Assembly (NCBI RefSeq): GCF_024296925.1
Contig: NZ_CP101125.1
Coordinates: forward strand, 3,784,501-3,848,500
Direction of reading: 5' to 3'
Source: Pseudomonas nunensis
GTDB lineage: Bacteria; Pseudomonadota; Gammaproteobacteria; Pseudomonadales; Pseudomonadaceae
Length of the DNA: 64,000 bases
Below the pieces are notes generated by a model. It did no database searches and was not told the DNA's origin. It saw only the letters and a list, made by a program, of their open reading frames with translations. This document shows positions 1 to 7,993 of this stretch, one piece after another. The position numbers and the translations under genes are program-made. Position 1 is the first letter of the stretch. Each line of letters begins with the position of its first letter.

Positions 1-348
1 CGCCTTGAAACCTCAACATTACCCGGCACTCGCAACGATTTCCCTCAGAGAGCCCTGCGTCATTTCATTGAGATTCTTGAACTGTCGAGTGCTCCTGCTG
101 AGATCGCTCGAAAGAGCGTCAGCGCGGCGATGGATCTTTTATCCCTAGCAAAAACGACCATCCGGCGGCGCGCATCGGACAGTGAAATTGCCTACATGCT
201 TGAGTGTGTGTGGGCTGACTACCAAGGCAGTTCCACCCGATTGTTACGCTACTTAAGGGACGACGCCCTGGTGTCGTGCGAGCAATCGCGCTTTCGGAGG
301 ATCTGGCAGGACATCAAAGGTCAAGACAGCATAGAGAGCAAAGCATGA
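1..348 (+). CDS. C-terminal part of an unidentified protein, first gene of the Dpd modification arm
   Basis: The frame is open from base 1 to a TGA at 346-348, so the window cuts into a gene and shows its last 115 residues. I do not recognise a domain. The visible part is helical and rich in Arg and Glu, with a motif PGTRNDFPQRALRHF near the cut and a basic tail. The stop overlaps the next start as ATGA, so it is translationally coupled to the DGQHR gene and belongs to the same operon. In described clusters a dpdC gene (needed to convert preQ0-DNA to the amido form) accompanies dpdA and dpdB, so this could be its end. That is a guess from position only. Confidence 0.6.
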   Translation, partial: RLETSTLPGTRNDFPQRALRHFIEILELSSAPAEIARKSVSAAMDLLSLAKTTIRRRASDSEIAYMLECVWADYQGSSTRLLRYLRDDALVSCEQSRFRRIWQDIKGQDSIESKA

Positions 349-1466
349 CGAGCGAAGATGCGATTGTGGTGCGTGCACTACGCACCACGCAAGGCGACAA
401 CCTTGATGTGTATGCATTATTCATCAGGGGATCTGACCTGGTCCGAATTGCCGACATCAGCCGCCTGTCGCGCGAAGACAGCAGCCCCCTCAAGGGTTTT
501 CAGCGCCCCGAGATTAAGAGTCATGTCAAAGGGATCACTGAGTACCTCAATCAGGGAAATGTACTTTTTCCCAATGCAATTATCTTAGCGCTGTCTCCTG
601 ACCTGCGTTTTGTTGCAGCACGCGGAAGCAAGCCGACAGGCGACGCGGGGCTTTCGCAAGCGGGTACGCTGACGATCCCTATTAGGGAGGAAGGAATGAG
701 GTCTGCCTGGATCGTGGACGGGCAACAACGCTCATTGGCGTTGGCGAAAGCGGCCAATTCGGATCTTCCTGTGCCAGTGATCGGTTTTGTATCCGACAGC
801 CTGACCACCCAGCGCGAGCAATTTATTTTGGTCAACAAGGCCAAACCCTTGCCCACTCGACTGATCAACGAACTACTGCCGGAGACAGGCAGCATCCTTT
901 TGCCCCGCGAACTGAGTGCTCGCAAGGCACCAGCTGAGTTGTGCGGGCTTCTTAGCCGCGATCCCAACTCCCCTTTCCACAAACTCATAAAGCGGTCGTC
1001 TGAGCAAAATAGCAAAGCAGTGATCACTGACACCGCTGTAATAACGATGATCCGCAATAGCATCAGTAATCCGTTGGGGGCGTTGGCCCCCTACACCTCC
1101 AGCACCGACGGTGCGGCGAACGTTGAGTCCATGTACAACCTGCTGACGACCTTCTGGCGGGCAGTGCGTGATACGTTTCCAGAGGCGTGGGCACTTGAAT
1201 CCAAGAGCAGTCGACTCATGCACTCAGCGGGGATCATCGCCATGGGAGTGCTTATGGATCGGATCTACGCCAAAATCGGTGGTCAGCGCGAAACCTACGA
1301 AGCCGTGCTACAAGAACTGGCCAGAGTAGCCCCTTACTGCGCATGGACAACAGGTCAATGGCCGATGATTAATGTCCAGTGGAATGAAATCCAAAGCACC
1401 CCTCAAGATATCAAGGCGCTGCAAGAAACCTTGATCCGCCTCTATATGACCAGCGCTCACCAATGA
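345..1466 (+). CDS. DGQHR-domain protein, DpdB-like (first copy)
   Basis: A 373-residue protein of the DGQHR/DndB-like (ParB/Srx-fold) group. The signature reads DGQQR at residues 125-129, followed by an LVN...PLP stretch near 165-172 that is typical of the family. DpdB is described as the ATPase partner that DpdA needs to insert preQ0 into DNA. The start at 345 overlaps the upstream stop (ATGA), and its own stop overlaps dpdA at 1463 in the same way. A longer frame back to 276 would run through the upstream gene and is not favoured. It shares many blocks (LKGFQR, LPNAIILA-like, VDGQQR, PLP..LI.ELLP) with the gene at 2758, so the two are paralogues flanking dpdA. Which one corresponds to the described DpdB cannot be settled here. 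Confidence 0.85.
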   Translation: MTSEDAIVVRALRTTQGDNLDVYALFIRGSDLVRIADISRLSREDSSPLKGFQRPEIKSHVKGITEYLNQGNVLFPNAIILALSPDLRFVAARGSKPTGDAGLSQAGTLTIPIREEGMRSAWIVDGQQRSLALAKAANSDLPVPVIGFVSDSLTTQREQFILVNKAKPLPTRLINELLPETGSILLPRELSARKAPAELCGLLSRDPNSPFHKLIKRSSEQNSKAVITDTAVITMIRNSISNPLGALAPYTSSTDGAANVESMYNLLTTFWRAVRDTFPEAWALESKSSRLMHSAGIIAMGVLMDRIYAKIGGQRETYEAVLQELARVAPYCAWTTGQWPMINVQWNEIQSTPQDIKALQETLIRLYMTSAHQ

Positions 1467-2761
1467 AATTTTTATACGCCGACACCCAAGACTACGTAGA
1501 CCCGGACTACGATTTCATCAACGATCGAAATGCGCCGGGCCGGAAGAGATACTGGGATGACCAGTATGCGCACGAAATGATGACCCCCGTCCCTTATGAT
1601 GGGCTCTTGGTCTCGATGAGCGCAGTGCGACCTGCAAATGGCGTCGCTAATTCAAAGGTTCGGTACTCGACTTCCGAGCAGCAGCGCTTCCTCAGAGAGG
1701 GCGCGCGCAAATTTCTACGACTCGATGGCATTCAGTTCAAAGATACGATGGTCCTAGGCGACTGCGGGGCTTTCGCCTATGTAGAGCACCCTACCCCTGC
1801 TTATAGCCCAAGCGAAGTAGTAGAGTTCTACTCAGATGCGGGATTCACCCACGGTTGTTCGCCGGACCACATCATATTCAACTGCGACTCCAGCAATCCT
1901 CCAGCGCTGAGCCAGTCGGAAGATGTGCTGTTTCGGTACGAAATTACGCTCAAAAATGCGCAAGAGTTTCTGCGTTTAGTGAAGGAGGCGGAATGGCCTT
2001 TCGAACCTCTTGGAGCGGTACAGGGTTGGTCTCCACAAAGCATGGCGAACGCCGCAAAACAACTCGAGGACATGGGTTATCGCTACTTGGCGATCGGAGG
2101 TCTAGTACCTTTGAAAGTCGATCAAATCCATGAGGTTTTGAAAGAGCTTCGAGCGGTCCTTAAGCCCGAGACAAATATTCATCTGCTGGGTTTTGCTAAA
2201 GCTGAGAACATCCATGAATTCACCGGATATGGCATTACCAGTTTTGACTCAACCTCCCCCCTTATACGCGCATTTAAAGATGCGAAGTGTAATTACTACA
2301 TGGGCAACAATACAAGCAAACTGGATTACTACACAGCTATCCGCATTCCTCAGGCGATTGAAAATCCACGCCTGATGCAAGGAATAAAAAAAGGCACTTT
2401 GAGCGCAGAAGAGTTACAAATCAAAGAAAAAGCGGCGTTGCTAGCGATCCGCGACTACGATAAAAACCTGCTCGACTTTGATACAACTTTAGCTGTGCTA
2501 GTAGACTATCTCCGACTGACTCTTTCCGGAACGATATCATCATCAATAGAAATGGAAAAAGAAATCGCCAAGCATGTCCGACTAATCTCACCCACGCTGA
2601 GAGATAAACCGTGGCAAAAATGCCAATGTTCGATTTGTCAGTCAGCGGGTATAGAAACTATTATCTTTCGAGCCAGCAATCGAAACAAAAGACGCGGATT
2701 TCATAACTTAGGCGTGTACCACCGCCACCTTCAGAAAACTCTGGAACTTTCGAAACAATGA
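1463..2761 (+). CDS. dpdA: DpdA, TGT-like 7-deazaguanine DNA transglycosylase
   Basis: A 432-residue paralogue of tRNA-guanine transglycosylase, proposed to swap guanine in DNA for preQ0. The TGT landmarks are present in degenerate form. GDCGAF (Asp100) stands in place of the base-binding DSGG(F) motif, GAVQGW is at 184-189, and AIGGL at 210-214. FDSTSP (Asp262) occupies the place of the catalytic aspartate in FDCVMPTR. A CxCxxC cluster (Cys387, 389, 392) followed by histidines near 414-422 matches the zinc site. The divergence around these motifs fits DpdA rather than the housekeeping tRNA enzyme. The gene is coupled by ATGA overlaps to DGQHR genes on both sides. Confidence 0.9.
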   Translation: MKFLYADTQDYVDPDYDFINDRNAPGRKRYWDDQYAHEMMTPVPYDGLLVSMSAVRPANGVANSKVRYSTSEQQRFLREGARKFLRLDGIQFKDTMVLGDCGAFAYVEHPTPAYSPSEVVEFYSDAGFTHGCSPDHIIFNCDSSNPPALSQSEDVLFRYEITLKNAQEFLRLVKEAEWPFEPLGAVQGWSPQSMANAAKQLEDMGYRYLAIGGLVPLKVDQIHEVLKELRAVLKPETNIHLLGFAKAENIHEFTGYGITSFDSTSPLIRAFKDAKCNYYMGNNTSKLDYYTAIRIPQAIENPRLMQGIKKGTLSAEELQIKEKAALLAIRDYDKNLLDFDTTLAVLVDYLRLTLSGTISSSIEMEKEIAKHVRLISPTLRDKPWQKCQCSICQSAGIETIIFRASNRNKRRGFHNLGVYHRHLQKTLELSKQ

Positions 2762-3813
2762 TCTATCGATTTAAGGGTGTGCGCGCCCAACAGGCCTCCG
2801 GGCATGATGTATTTTCGTTTGCGGCCACTCCAAATGAAATTTTAGAGTTTTCTGAAATTGAGAGAGTCGGCCGCGATGAAGAAGGCCACCTCAAAGGCTT
2901 TCAGCGCCATCAAGTCGCGTCGCACATCAGAGATATTCGTGACTATCTTCAGCGCGACGATGCATTGCTTCCTAACGCAATTATCTTGGCCTTTCTGGAT
3001 GGGGTAACGATTAAAGACCTCGGCGAGGGTATTGTAGAAATCATTATTGATGCTACCGAATCAAAACCAGGCTTTGTGGTCGATGGCCAACAACGACTCA
3101 GCGCCCTTGCGACGATGGAAAAGCCTGGATTTCAGGTATTTGTATCTGCATTGATTTGTAAAGACTACAACGAACTGCGACAGCAGTTTGTGCTCGTCAA
3201 CAATACGCGACCGCTGCCAAAATCGCTGATCTATGAACTTTTACCGACTGTTGACGGCCTGCCAGAACGGTTCACCAGTCGTAAATTTGCTGCTCGCATT
3301 ATTGATTTGTTGAATTTTCTGCCTAACTCCTCTCTATTTGGCGAGATCAAGCAACATACGAATCCTAGAGGAGTACTAAGCGACATGGCGATGCAGAAGT
3401 TCGTGATGCACTCTGCAAATGATGGCGCGATCCGTAGCTTCATGAAGTTTGATGACTTTGAGGGACGCAGCATCGAACTTATCAACAACTTCTTCCATGC
3501 AGTGCGAGTAGTTTTCAAATCAGAATGGGAAGGACTAGCGCCCAGGAATTCACGCTTGAAGCACGGGGCAGGTCTGGTTTCTTTGAGCTTCGTTATGGAG
3601 TTGCTTTACTCCGATCAAGGCACAACCAGCAAGGAAGGCTTTATCAAAGGTCTAAAACTTTTGAAACCTCATACGGCATGGACAAGTGGCGATTGGCACA
3701 TTTCTGAAACCGACCGCCGCCCCTGGAATGGTATCCAGAACACGCCCACTGATATCGGATTGCTCACTAAGTATCTGACCGAAAAACTCAAGCAAGAACT
3801 GAAACGGCGCTAA
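2758..3813 (+). CDS. dpdB: DGQHR-domain protein DpdB (second copy)
   Basis: A 351-residue DGQHR/DndB-like protein with DGQQR at 109-113, LVNNTRPLPKSLI later in the first half, and the same C-terminal HTAWTSGDW-type block that the first copy has as YCAWTTGQW. The position directly after dpdA, before queC, matches the usual place of dpdB, so I give the symbol to this copy. The start overlaps the dpdA stop (ATGA at 2758-2761). The expected role is assisting DpdA in ATP-dependent insertion of preQ0 into DNA. The presence of two diverged copies around one DpdA is the odd feature; they may form a heteromer, or one may serve in restriction. Confidence 0.85.
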   Translation: MIYRFKGVRAQQASGHDVFSFAATPNEILEFSEIERVGRDEEGHLKGFQRHQVASHIRDIRDYLQRDDALLPNAIILAFLDGVTIKDLGEGIVEIIIDATESKPGFVVDGQQRLSALATMEKPGFQVFVSALICKDYNELRQQFVLVNNTRPLPKSLIYELLPTVDGLPERFTSRKFAARIIDLLNFLPNSSLFGEIKQHTNPRGVLSDMAMQKFVMHSANDGAIRSFMKFDDFEGRSIELINNFFHAVRVVFKSEWEGLAPRNSRLKHGAGLVSLSFVMELLYSDQGTTSKEGFIKGLKLLKPHTAWTSGDWHISETDRRPWNGIQNTPTDIGLLTKYLTEKLKQELKRR

Positions 3814-3840
3814 ATCAGACCCAGTTCCGAGGAGAGCAGT

Positions 3841-4542
3841 ATGCACACCAAAGCCTTAGTTCTTTTTTCAGGCGGACAAGATTCAACCACCTGCCTTGCC
3901 TGGGCGCTGGAACGTTACGAGCACGTCGAGACCATTGGCTTTGATTATGGCCAGAGGCATCGAATCGAACTCGAATGTCGGCTGAATATCTTGCAGGAGG
4001 TACGTAACAGATTTCCAAACTGGGCCAAGCGACTCGGTGAGGACCACGTGCTTGACCTCAAATTACTCGGCCAGATCAGCGATACGGCGATGACCGCTGA
4101 GAAAACTATAGAGTTTGAAAAGAATGGACTTCCCAATACGTTTGTACCCGGGAGAAATCTGCTGTTCTTGACGTTCGCAGCCACTATTGCCTACCGACGG
4201 GGCCTCACAGTGCTAGTCGGGGGGATGTGCGAAACAGACTACTCAGGCTACCCAGACTGCAGGGAAAACACGCTTAAAGCCACCCAGGTGGCCTTGAGCC
4301 TCGGGATGGATGCTCCGGTGATCATTGAGACGCCCTTGATGTGGCTCAACAAAGCTCAGACCTGGCGTCTGGCCGAAGACCTAGGTAATCGAGATTTTGT
4401 CAGCCTGATTCAAGAAGAGTCCCACACCTGCTACCTCGGGATTCGACAACAGAAACATGAATGGGGCTACGGGTGTGGAACGTGCCCAGCTTGCGAACTG
4501 CGCAAAACTGGATATGAGCAGTACATTCAAGAACGAGATTGA
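3841..4542 (+). CDS. queC: QueC, 7-cyano-7-deazaguanine synthase
   Basis: A 233-residue QueC that makes preQ0 from 7-carboxy-7-deazaguanine, ammonia and ATP in the cytoplasm. The N-terminal PP-loop motif SGGQDS is at 10-15. The C-terminal zinc site has Cys197 and then Cys212, Cys215 and Cys218 in CGTCPAC, followed by ELR. A clear Shine-Dalgarno (GAGGAGAG) lies just before the ATG, 27 bases after dpdB. A housekeeping queC is expected elsewhere in a Pseudomonas genome for queuosine tRNA, so this copy probably boosts preQ0 for DNA modification. Confidence 0.93.
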   Translation: MHTKALVLFSGGQDSTTCLAWALERYEHVETIGFDYGQRHRIELECRLNILQEVRNRFPNWAKRLGEDHVLDLKLLGQISDTAMTAEKTIEFEKNGLPNTFVPGRNLLFLTFAATIAYRRGLTVLVGGMCETDYSGYPDCRENTLKATQVALSLGMDAPVIIETPLMWLNKAQTWRLAEDLGNRDFVSLIQEESHTCYLGIRQQKHEWGYGCGTCPACELRKTGYEQYIQERD

Positions 4543-4606
4543 CGATGGTTCAGCGGTGGCGGATCAGTGCACTCGCCACCTTTTTTGAATCAGATGAGTA
4601 AACCAA

Positions 4607-5242
4607 ATGACTTACAGCATCAAAGAAATGTTTTACACCCTTCAAGGGGAAGGCAACCAAGCGGGTCGACCCGCGGTATTTTGCCGATTTGCTGGATGCA
4701 ACCTCTGGTCCGGACGGGAACAGGACAGGGCTAGCGCGATCTGTACTTTCTGCGACACGGACTTTGTGGGAACGGACGGGTTGGGTGGTGGAAAGTTCAA
4801 GGATGCGAATGGCCTTGCCCTCGCAATAAATTCATTATGGCCTATCTCCGATCAAGGTCACAAGTATGTGGTATTGACCGGAGGAGAACCACTGCTGCAG
4901 GTAGATGATGCTTTAGTAGAAGCACTGCACAAACATAGTTTTACTGTGGCTGTGGAAACAAACGGCACAATAATACCGCCAAGCGGAATTGACTGGATTT
5001 GCGTCAGCCCTAAATCCACAGCCGAATTAAAGATTACTCAAGGCGATGAATTAAAATTAGTTTTTCCACAAACTGAAGCACAACCAGAAAAATTTGAACA
5101 CCTCACCTTCAACCATTTCTATCTCCAGCCAATGGATGGACCAGAGGCCCACCAAAACACTGAACTGACCATAAAATATTGCAAGTCTCATCCAAAGTGG
5201 AAGCTCGGCCTACAAATGCACAAAGTACTGATGATCCCTTAG
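4607..5242 (+). CDS. queE: QueE, 7-carboxy-7-deazaguanine synthase (radical SAM)
   Basis: A 211-residue radical-SAM enzyme that converts 6-carboxytetrahydropterin to 7-carboxy-7-deazaguanine, the step before QueC. The iron-sulfur motif is the CX14CX2C variant of many proteobacterial QueE proteins: Cys in AGCNLW, then CTFC followed by DTDF. TGGEPLLQ follows near residue 91. It lies 64 bases after queC, so it is probably in the same transcript. No folE or queD is visible, so the pterin precursor must come from host genes or from genes left of the window. The gap to the convergent dpdD end (5243-5278) holds only a weak 5-bp hairpin (actga...tcagt) and no convincing terminator. Confidence 0.92.
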   Translation: MTYSIKEMFYTLQGEGNQAGRPAVFCRFAGCNLWSGREQDRASAICTFCDTDFVGTDGLGGGKFKDANGLALAINSLWPISDQGHKYVVLTGGEPLLQVDDALVEALHKHSFTVAVETNGTIIPPSGIDWICVSPKSTAELKITQGDELKLVFPQTEAQPEKFEHLTFNHFYLQPMDGPEAHQNTELTIKYCKSHPKWKLGLQMHKVLMIP

Positions 5243-5278
5243 AACAAGTCTGACTGAAATATCAGTTCACACCAGCAC

Positions 5279-7456
5279 CTAAATAGCCTTCCGCTTTAAC
5301 CCTTCTATAAACTCACGAACTATGCTTGAAGCACCTTTACCATACGGGTAGATAATATCCCTTCTTACATTTATCACCGGATAGAACGCCTGATGCTTTG
5401 AACTACGAGAAGAGAACACAAAATAATCGGCCGTTTTGGCCAGATGGCACAAGGCTGGAGTAGCGGTATGATCACTGTTAATCTCGACCTTGAGTCCTGT
5501 GAAAATTATTTCCAGTACGTCCCGAGCGCGGCGCGCGGCACCTTCTGTGAGAGTGTAAATACCCAACAACTTCCCTTGTAAATTAGGGGCTAATTCTATC
5601 GCTGAATCGATGTCTGATTCAGACTCCGTGCTATTGCTAAAATCTGGGACTGGTTCACCCACCTCAAAAATTTCTTGCATTAGCGCAAAGGTTAAGTGAC
5701 GTATTGCTGGATCTTTTATTTGCCTCCAATGCTTTGTCGCAAAATCCTGTAGCGACTGCCAGACTTGACGACGCAATGGTGCTGCTGGGCAGGGCGCGTC
5801 CAGCAGTACATCCATCAACTCCATCATTCTGATATACGCTTCAGGTCCTTTATTGATATCCCATAACATCAGTATCGCGTCAATCAACCTCGTATACTCA
5901 TCAACTGTGAACGGTTGCTCCAACATCAACTGCGTCAGTTGTGCTGCCAGTGACAGCAATGCGGGGTTGACTATAGAATCAAGAGCTAGCAACTCCAACA
6001 ACTCTAGCCAGAGAACTCCCTGACAAGTCACGTCCCGTTCCTCCAACCAATCCAGCAGCAACGGCAGCGTGTTACGAAGAATTGTCTGCCCCGCAGGAGA
6101 TCCAGCCTGAATGCATTTAAGCAATCTGTCCGAGCTAAAAGATTCAACTGTCCAATTTTCGCAATACTCTTGTGCCCTTTTCTCCAGCCCGTCAGTTTGC
6201 GACTCAGTATCAGTCAAGCGCTGAAACCAACTATCCCAGCCACCCAACTGTTCTCTAGAAAAGCGGTTTTTCATATCTTGCAAAATTGCAGTCATCATAG
6301 GCAATGATTGCAATGGCTCAAACCAAGACGCAGGCATGGTCTGCAATTGCTGCCATAACTGCTGCAATTCAACTAATGACACATCCAACGAGCGTTGCAG
6401 TAACGCCTGGACCGCCCCGGGCCCCTCCTTCTGATCTTTCGGTTCATCAACAACTGGCTCTATTTCAATTTCAGATTGAACTTCCTGAGCAAAATCTGCC
6501 CAATGTAGTAGTTTTCGCAACCAGTCCGACTCAATAAAATCGGGCATTTGCTGCCGAACCTGTGCACTCCCTAAAGCAGCGGCACCAGCAACCCACAACT
6601 GCCAATCTTGTTTAAAGCTTTCGTGAACTTCAAACAGCGGAACCGTTATAAATAGTGGACTTAACGGGTAGCACAAATCGGCCAACTCGCCCCTGCTTTC
6701 CTCACTTATGAGTTCAGTAATTAGCAGCCGATTAAGCCCTAACTGCCCCAGCGCTCGAAGCAATAGCCGAACTAATCGTAACGGAACACGACCGCCGAGC
6801 AAACTGGGCAGTCGTGAATGGTTAATGATTTCCTGCCAACGATCTGCTGAAGCCAAAGCCTGCAACTCCAACGACAGCAGATTAAGTGGACTGAAGCCTC
6901 CCAAACTCTTAAGCTCTACGTAAAAAAGCCAAGCATTTTCGCCATCATGTAATCGATAAGCCAGCATGAAATCACGCAACACTCGACCTATTGGTCGTTT
7001 GACCAAAGATGTAAGCACGGGGCGTTGACGATACAACTTCAGTACATTAGCAAGTACTGTAAAGATTCTATGTTTCTGCTGCTCGCACACCCCGTAGAGC
7101 AAATCAATACGCAACAATCCTGAGGGGGCACGTGCTAGCAATGCACTTTGCCCCTCGTTACTTGGAGTGTTAATCAGTCCATAATCAGGTGAGGTACCCG
7201 CTGTCCCTAAAAACGCAGAGAGCACCTGACGTAACTCCTCCAGCGCACGGCGATCCTCAGCGGCTGCGTAGAAGCATAATTCCGGCGGACAGCTATACGG
7301 TAACAGTAACGGCCACTGCCCCGCACAGGCGCTTTGCACCAAAGGCTCCAACAAACTCTGATACGGCTGCGGATATTTTCCGGCAAACACTTTGTCTGGA
7401 TCGATCTGGTTGTCAACTGCAAAAAATGGCTGCAACCATATTGGCACTGTGTTCAT
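5279..7456 (-). CDS. dpdD: DpdD-like protein of the Dpd restriction arm
   Basis: A 725-residue protein without a catalytic domain I can recognise, named by its place in the cluster and its size. It is the last gene of the minus-strand arm and is coupled to dpdK by an ATGA overlap (7453-7456). Most of the protein is leucine- and tryptophan-rich and helical. The last 90 residues change character, with alternating strands and helices and motifs such as ADYFVFSSRSSKH and YPYGKGASS, which suggests a separate small nucleotide- or DNA-binding domain. Its role in restriction is inferred from the operon only. Confidence 0.65.
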   Translation of the reverse strand: MNTVPIWLQPFFAVDNQIDPDKVFAGKYPQPYQSLLEPLVQSACAGQWPLLLPYSCPPELCFYAAAEDRRALEELRQVLSAFLGTAGTSPDYGLINTPSNEGQSALLARAPSGLLRIDLLYGVCEQQKHRIFTVLANVLKLYRQRPVLTSLVKRPIGRVLRDFMLAYRLHDGENAWLFYVELKSLGGFSPLNLLSLELQALASADRWQEIINHSRLPSLLGGRVPLRLVRLLLRALGQLGLNRLLITELISEESRGELADLCYPLSPLFITVPLFEVHESFKQDWQLWVAGAAALGSAQVRQQMPDFIESDWLRKLLHWADFAQEVQSEIEIEPVVDEPKDQKEGPGAVQALLQRSLDVSLVELQQLWQQLQTMPASWFEPLQSLPMMTAILQDMKNRFSREQLGGWDSWFQRLTDTESQTDGLEKRAQEYCENWTVESFSSDRLLKCIQAGSPAGQTILRNTLPLLLDWLEERDVTCQGVLWLELLELLALDSIVNPALLSLAAQLTQLMLEQPFTVDEYTRLIDAILMLWDINKGPEAYIRMMELMDVLLDAPCPAAPLRRQVWQSLQDFATKHWRQIKDPAIRHLTFALMQEIFEVGEPVPDFSNSTESESDIDSAIELAPNLQGKLLGIYTLTEGAARRARDVLEIIFTGLKVEINSDHTATPALCHLAKTADYFVFSSRSSKHQAFYPVINVRRDIIYPYGKGASSIVREFIEGLKRKAI

Positions 7457-7980
7457 GAATACGCCTCGAAACGGTAATGATCTTCAAACTCCAGTAACGC
7501 TTCAGAAATTATTTGAGAATTACTGGTCAGCATGACGTGCTCGTCATTACGGTTTGTTCCACTCCAAGTGTAGTTCATTGATCCCTTCAAAAAACAACTG
7601 GGGGTAAGTAAACCTTTGGTATGAACCTGCTCACTAAACTGGTAACAAAAATCATGACCGACAACTAAACGACCGTTCAACTGCTGGACAAACCGGCGAC
7701 TGTACGCGTCGTTACGAGTCACCACCCTCAACCGACACCCGCCGTTAACTGCTCTCGCCAACACTTCATTAAAACTTACGTCTCTACCGCCCCAACCAGG
7801 CTCAAGTACATCCCACTGCCCAGAACAGTTATCCAGAACAGGAAAGTCACTTAGCCAAGGCGACACTAACCATATGGGCTCTGGGTGGAGCAATAGACCT
7901 GCCATTAGCCCGCCTAGTACTTCACGAAATTGCCTACGCCCCAGTGGGCCATGTAAAAAAATTTGCCGCTGATCATTCAT
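7453..7980 (-). CDS. dpdK: DpdK, phospholipase D-like (single HKD) protein
   Basis: A 175-residue protein with one PLD-type motif: His120-x-Lys122, then GSMN at 133-136 and Glu147, all in the C-terminal half. The usual acidic residue of HxKxxxxD is replaced (HTKGLLTP). Single-motif PLD proteins such as Nuc work as dimers, so this is a plausible nuclease of the restriction arm. I place the start at the ATG at 7980 (MNDQRQIF). It follows the dpdJ stop by 13 bases and has an AAGAG ribosome site, whereas the longer frame to 8034 would run into dpdJ with a sequence that is not PLD-like. It overlaps dpdD by ATGA. Confidence 0.8.
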   Translation of the reverse strand: MNDQRQIFLHGPLGRRQFREVLGGLMAGLLLHPEPIWLVSPWLSDFPVLDNCSGQWDVLEPGWGGRDVSFNEVLARAVNGGCRLRVVTRNDAYSRRFVQQLNGRLVVGHDFCYQFSEQVHTKGLLTPSCFLKGSMNYTWSGTNRNDEHVMLTSNSQIISEALLEFEDHYRFEAYS

Positions 7981-7993
7981 GCTAAAACTCTTA

